Shown here one piece after another: positions 13,888 to 14,344 of a stretch of DNA of 14,344 nt. Location of the stretch: assembly GCA_019114015.1 (NCBI GenBank), contig DXGG01000228.1, forward strand, positions 1 through 14,344, given 5' to 3'. Made by a program: the position numbers and the translations under genes. Every line of letters starts with the position of its first letter. The first letter of the stretch is position 1. The stretch comes from Candidatus Onthomorpha intestinigallinarum. Lineage in GTDB: Bacteria > Bacteroidota > Bacteroidia > Bacteroidales > P3. A model generated the notes under the pieces. The model saw only the letters and a list, made by a program, of their open reading frames with translations. It was not told the origin of the DNA and searched no databases.

Positions 13888-14344
13888 ATAACCAAAAGCA
13901 GACAGGAAAACAAACAGACGTATATGCACATCACGCCTTTTTTCCTTTCCTTCTTAAGAAACTGAATGTAATTGTCGGTATATTCAAGTGCAAAGCCTCC
14001 CTTTTCATACACCCCGGAAGGCTTTGTATCCGTCACTTCTATACCGTATTGTTTGAACCGTTTAACCAAGTTTTCAAAATCATCGCTTTGCCATTCTCTT
14101 TGAAAAACTACCTTTGTATTGTTTGACAGAGTAAGCACTTCATCGTATTCGGCACAAAAAAGGCTTTGCAATTCTTCTTCCAAATCATAGAAATCCTTCA
14201 GCCGTATAAACAGATTATTGCATTTACCTGCCGCATCCGATTTCAAGGTAACGGGAAAAGCTCTGTTCAAATCGCTCAACGTAGTCTTGGGATTAATTGC
14301 CAGATAAGCATTAAGCATACCCAAAATTACGCTTTGTCGTGTTG
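13863..14344 (-). CDS. Unknown C-terminally membrane-anchored protein (5' end outside window)
   Basis: The frame is open from the window edge to TAG at 13863-13865, giving about 159 residues. It reads through an apparent TTG start at 14324, and a helix-like stretch ILGMLNAYLAINPKTTLSDL spans that point, so the real start is probably upstream of the window. The visible part has an N-terminal helical segment, a mixed charged middle (for example FYDLEEELQSLF and WQSDDFENLVKRFKQYGIEV) and a C-terminal hydrophobic helix (CIYVCLFSCLLLVIILLLA) preceded by KKERKKG, which predicts a cytoplasmic domain tethered to the membrane. I do not recognise a family. It converges on the kam operon and overlaps the kamC stop by 4 bases. 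Confidence 0.75.
   Translation of the reverse strand, partial: TRQSVILGMLNAYLAINPKTTLSDLNRAFPVTLKSDAAGKCNNLFIRLKDFYDLEEELQSLFCAEYDEVLTLSNNTKVVFQREWQSDDFENLVKRFKQYGIEVTDTKPSGVYEKGGFALEYTDNYIQFLKKERKKGVMCIYVCLFSCLLLVIILLLARI

Overview
This is a stretch of mid-GC chromosome, most likely from an anaerobic member of the Bacteroidota and probably the Bacteroidales. Three things point there. Several genes are preceded by the Bacteroidota promoter pattern (TTTG, about 19-20 nt, TAnnTTTG) rather than E. coli-type boxes. Shine-Dalgarno sequences are weak. The pairing of a gyrA/TPR gene with a mutL/rhomboid block fits the phylum. The genus cannot be fixed from the window. Host-type genes use ATA for nearly all isoleucines (about 27 of the first 30 Ile codons of mutL by hand count), which is unusual at this base composition.

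Layout from left to right. 1-3413 (minus): gyrA followed, with a 1-base overlap, by a secreted TPR-repeat protein whose 3' end lies outside the window. 3545-6137 (minus): a complete three-gene, AT-rich restriction-modification cassette of the DpnII/MboI (GATC) type, in the order alpha-class adenine methyltransferase, endonuclease, beta-class adenine methyltransferase. 6357-8383 (plus): a small membrane protein overlapping mutL. 8436-10151 (plus): rhomboid protease, UspA-like tandem protein and a 55-residue membrane protein, packed as an operon. 10207-13866 (plus): kamA (lysine 2,3-aminomutase) followed by genes resembling kamB and kamC, the reactivation ATPases of the B12-dependent lysine 5,6-aminomutase; this points to lysine fermentation. 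13863-14344 (minus): a convergent, 5'-truncated, membrane-anchored protein of unknown function whose stop codon overlaps that of kamC.

The most notable structure is at the restriction-modification cassette. An imperfect 37-38 bp direct repeat (34 matches, one gap) lies just outside each end of the cassette. Each copy carries a leftward promoter: the left copy drives gyrA and the right copy drives the cassette. This suggests the cassette entered between gyrA and its original promoter region with duplication of the promoter, so gyrA stays expressed. The whole window also has only 10 GATC sites against roughly 55 expected from composition, which fits long exposure to GATC-specific restriction. 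No rRNA, tRNA, CRISPR array or insertion sequence was seen.
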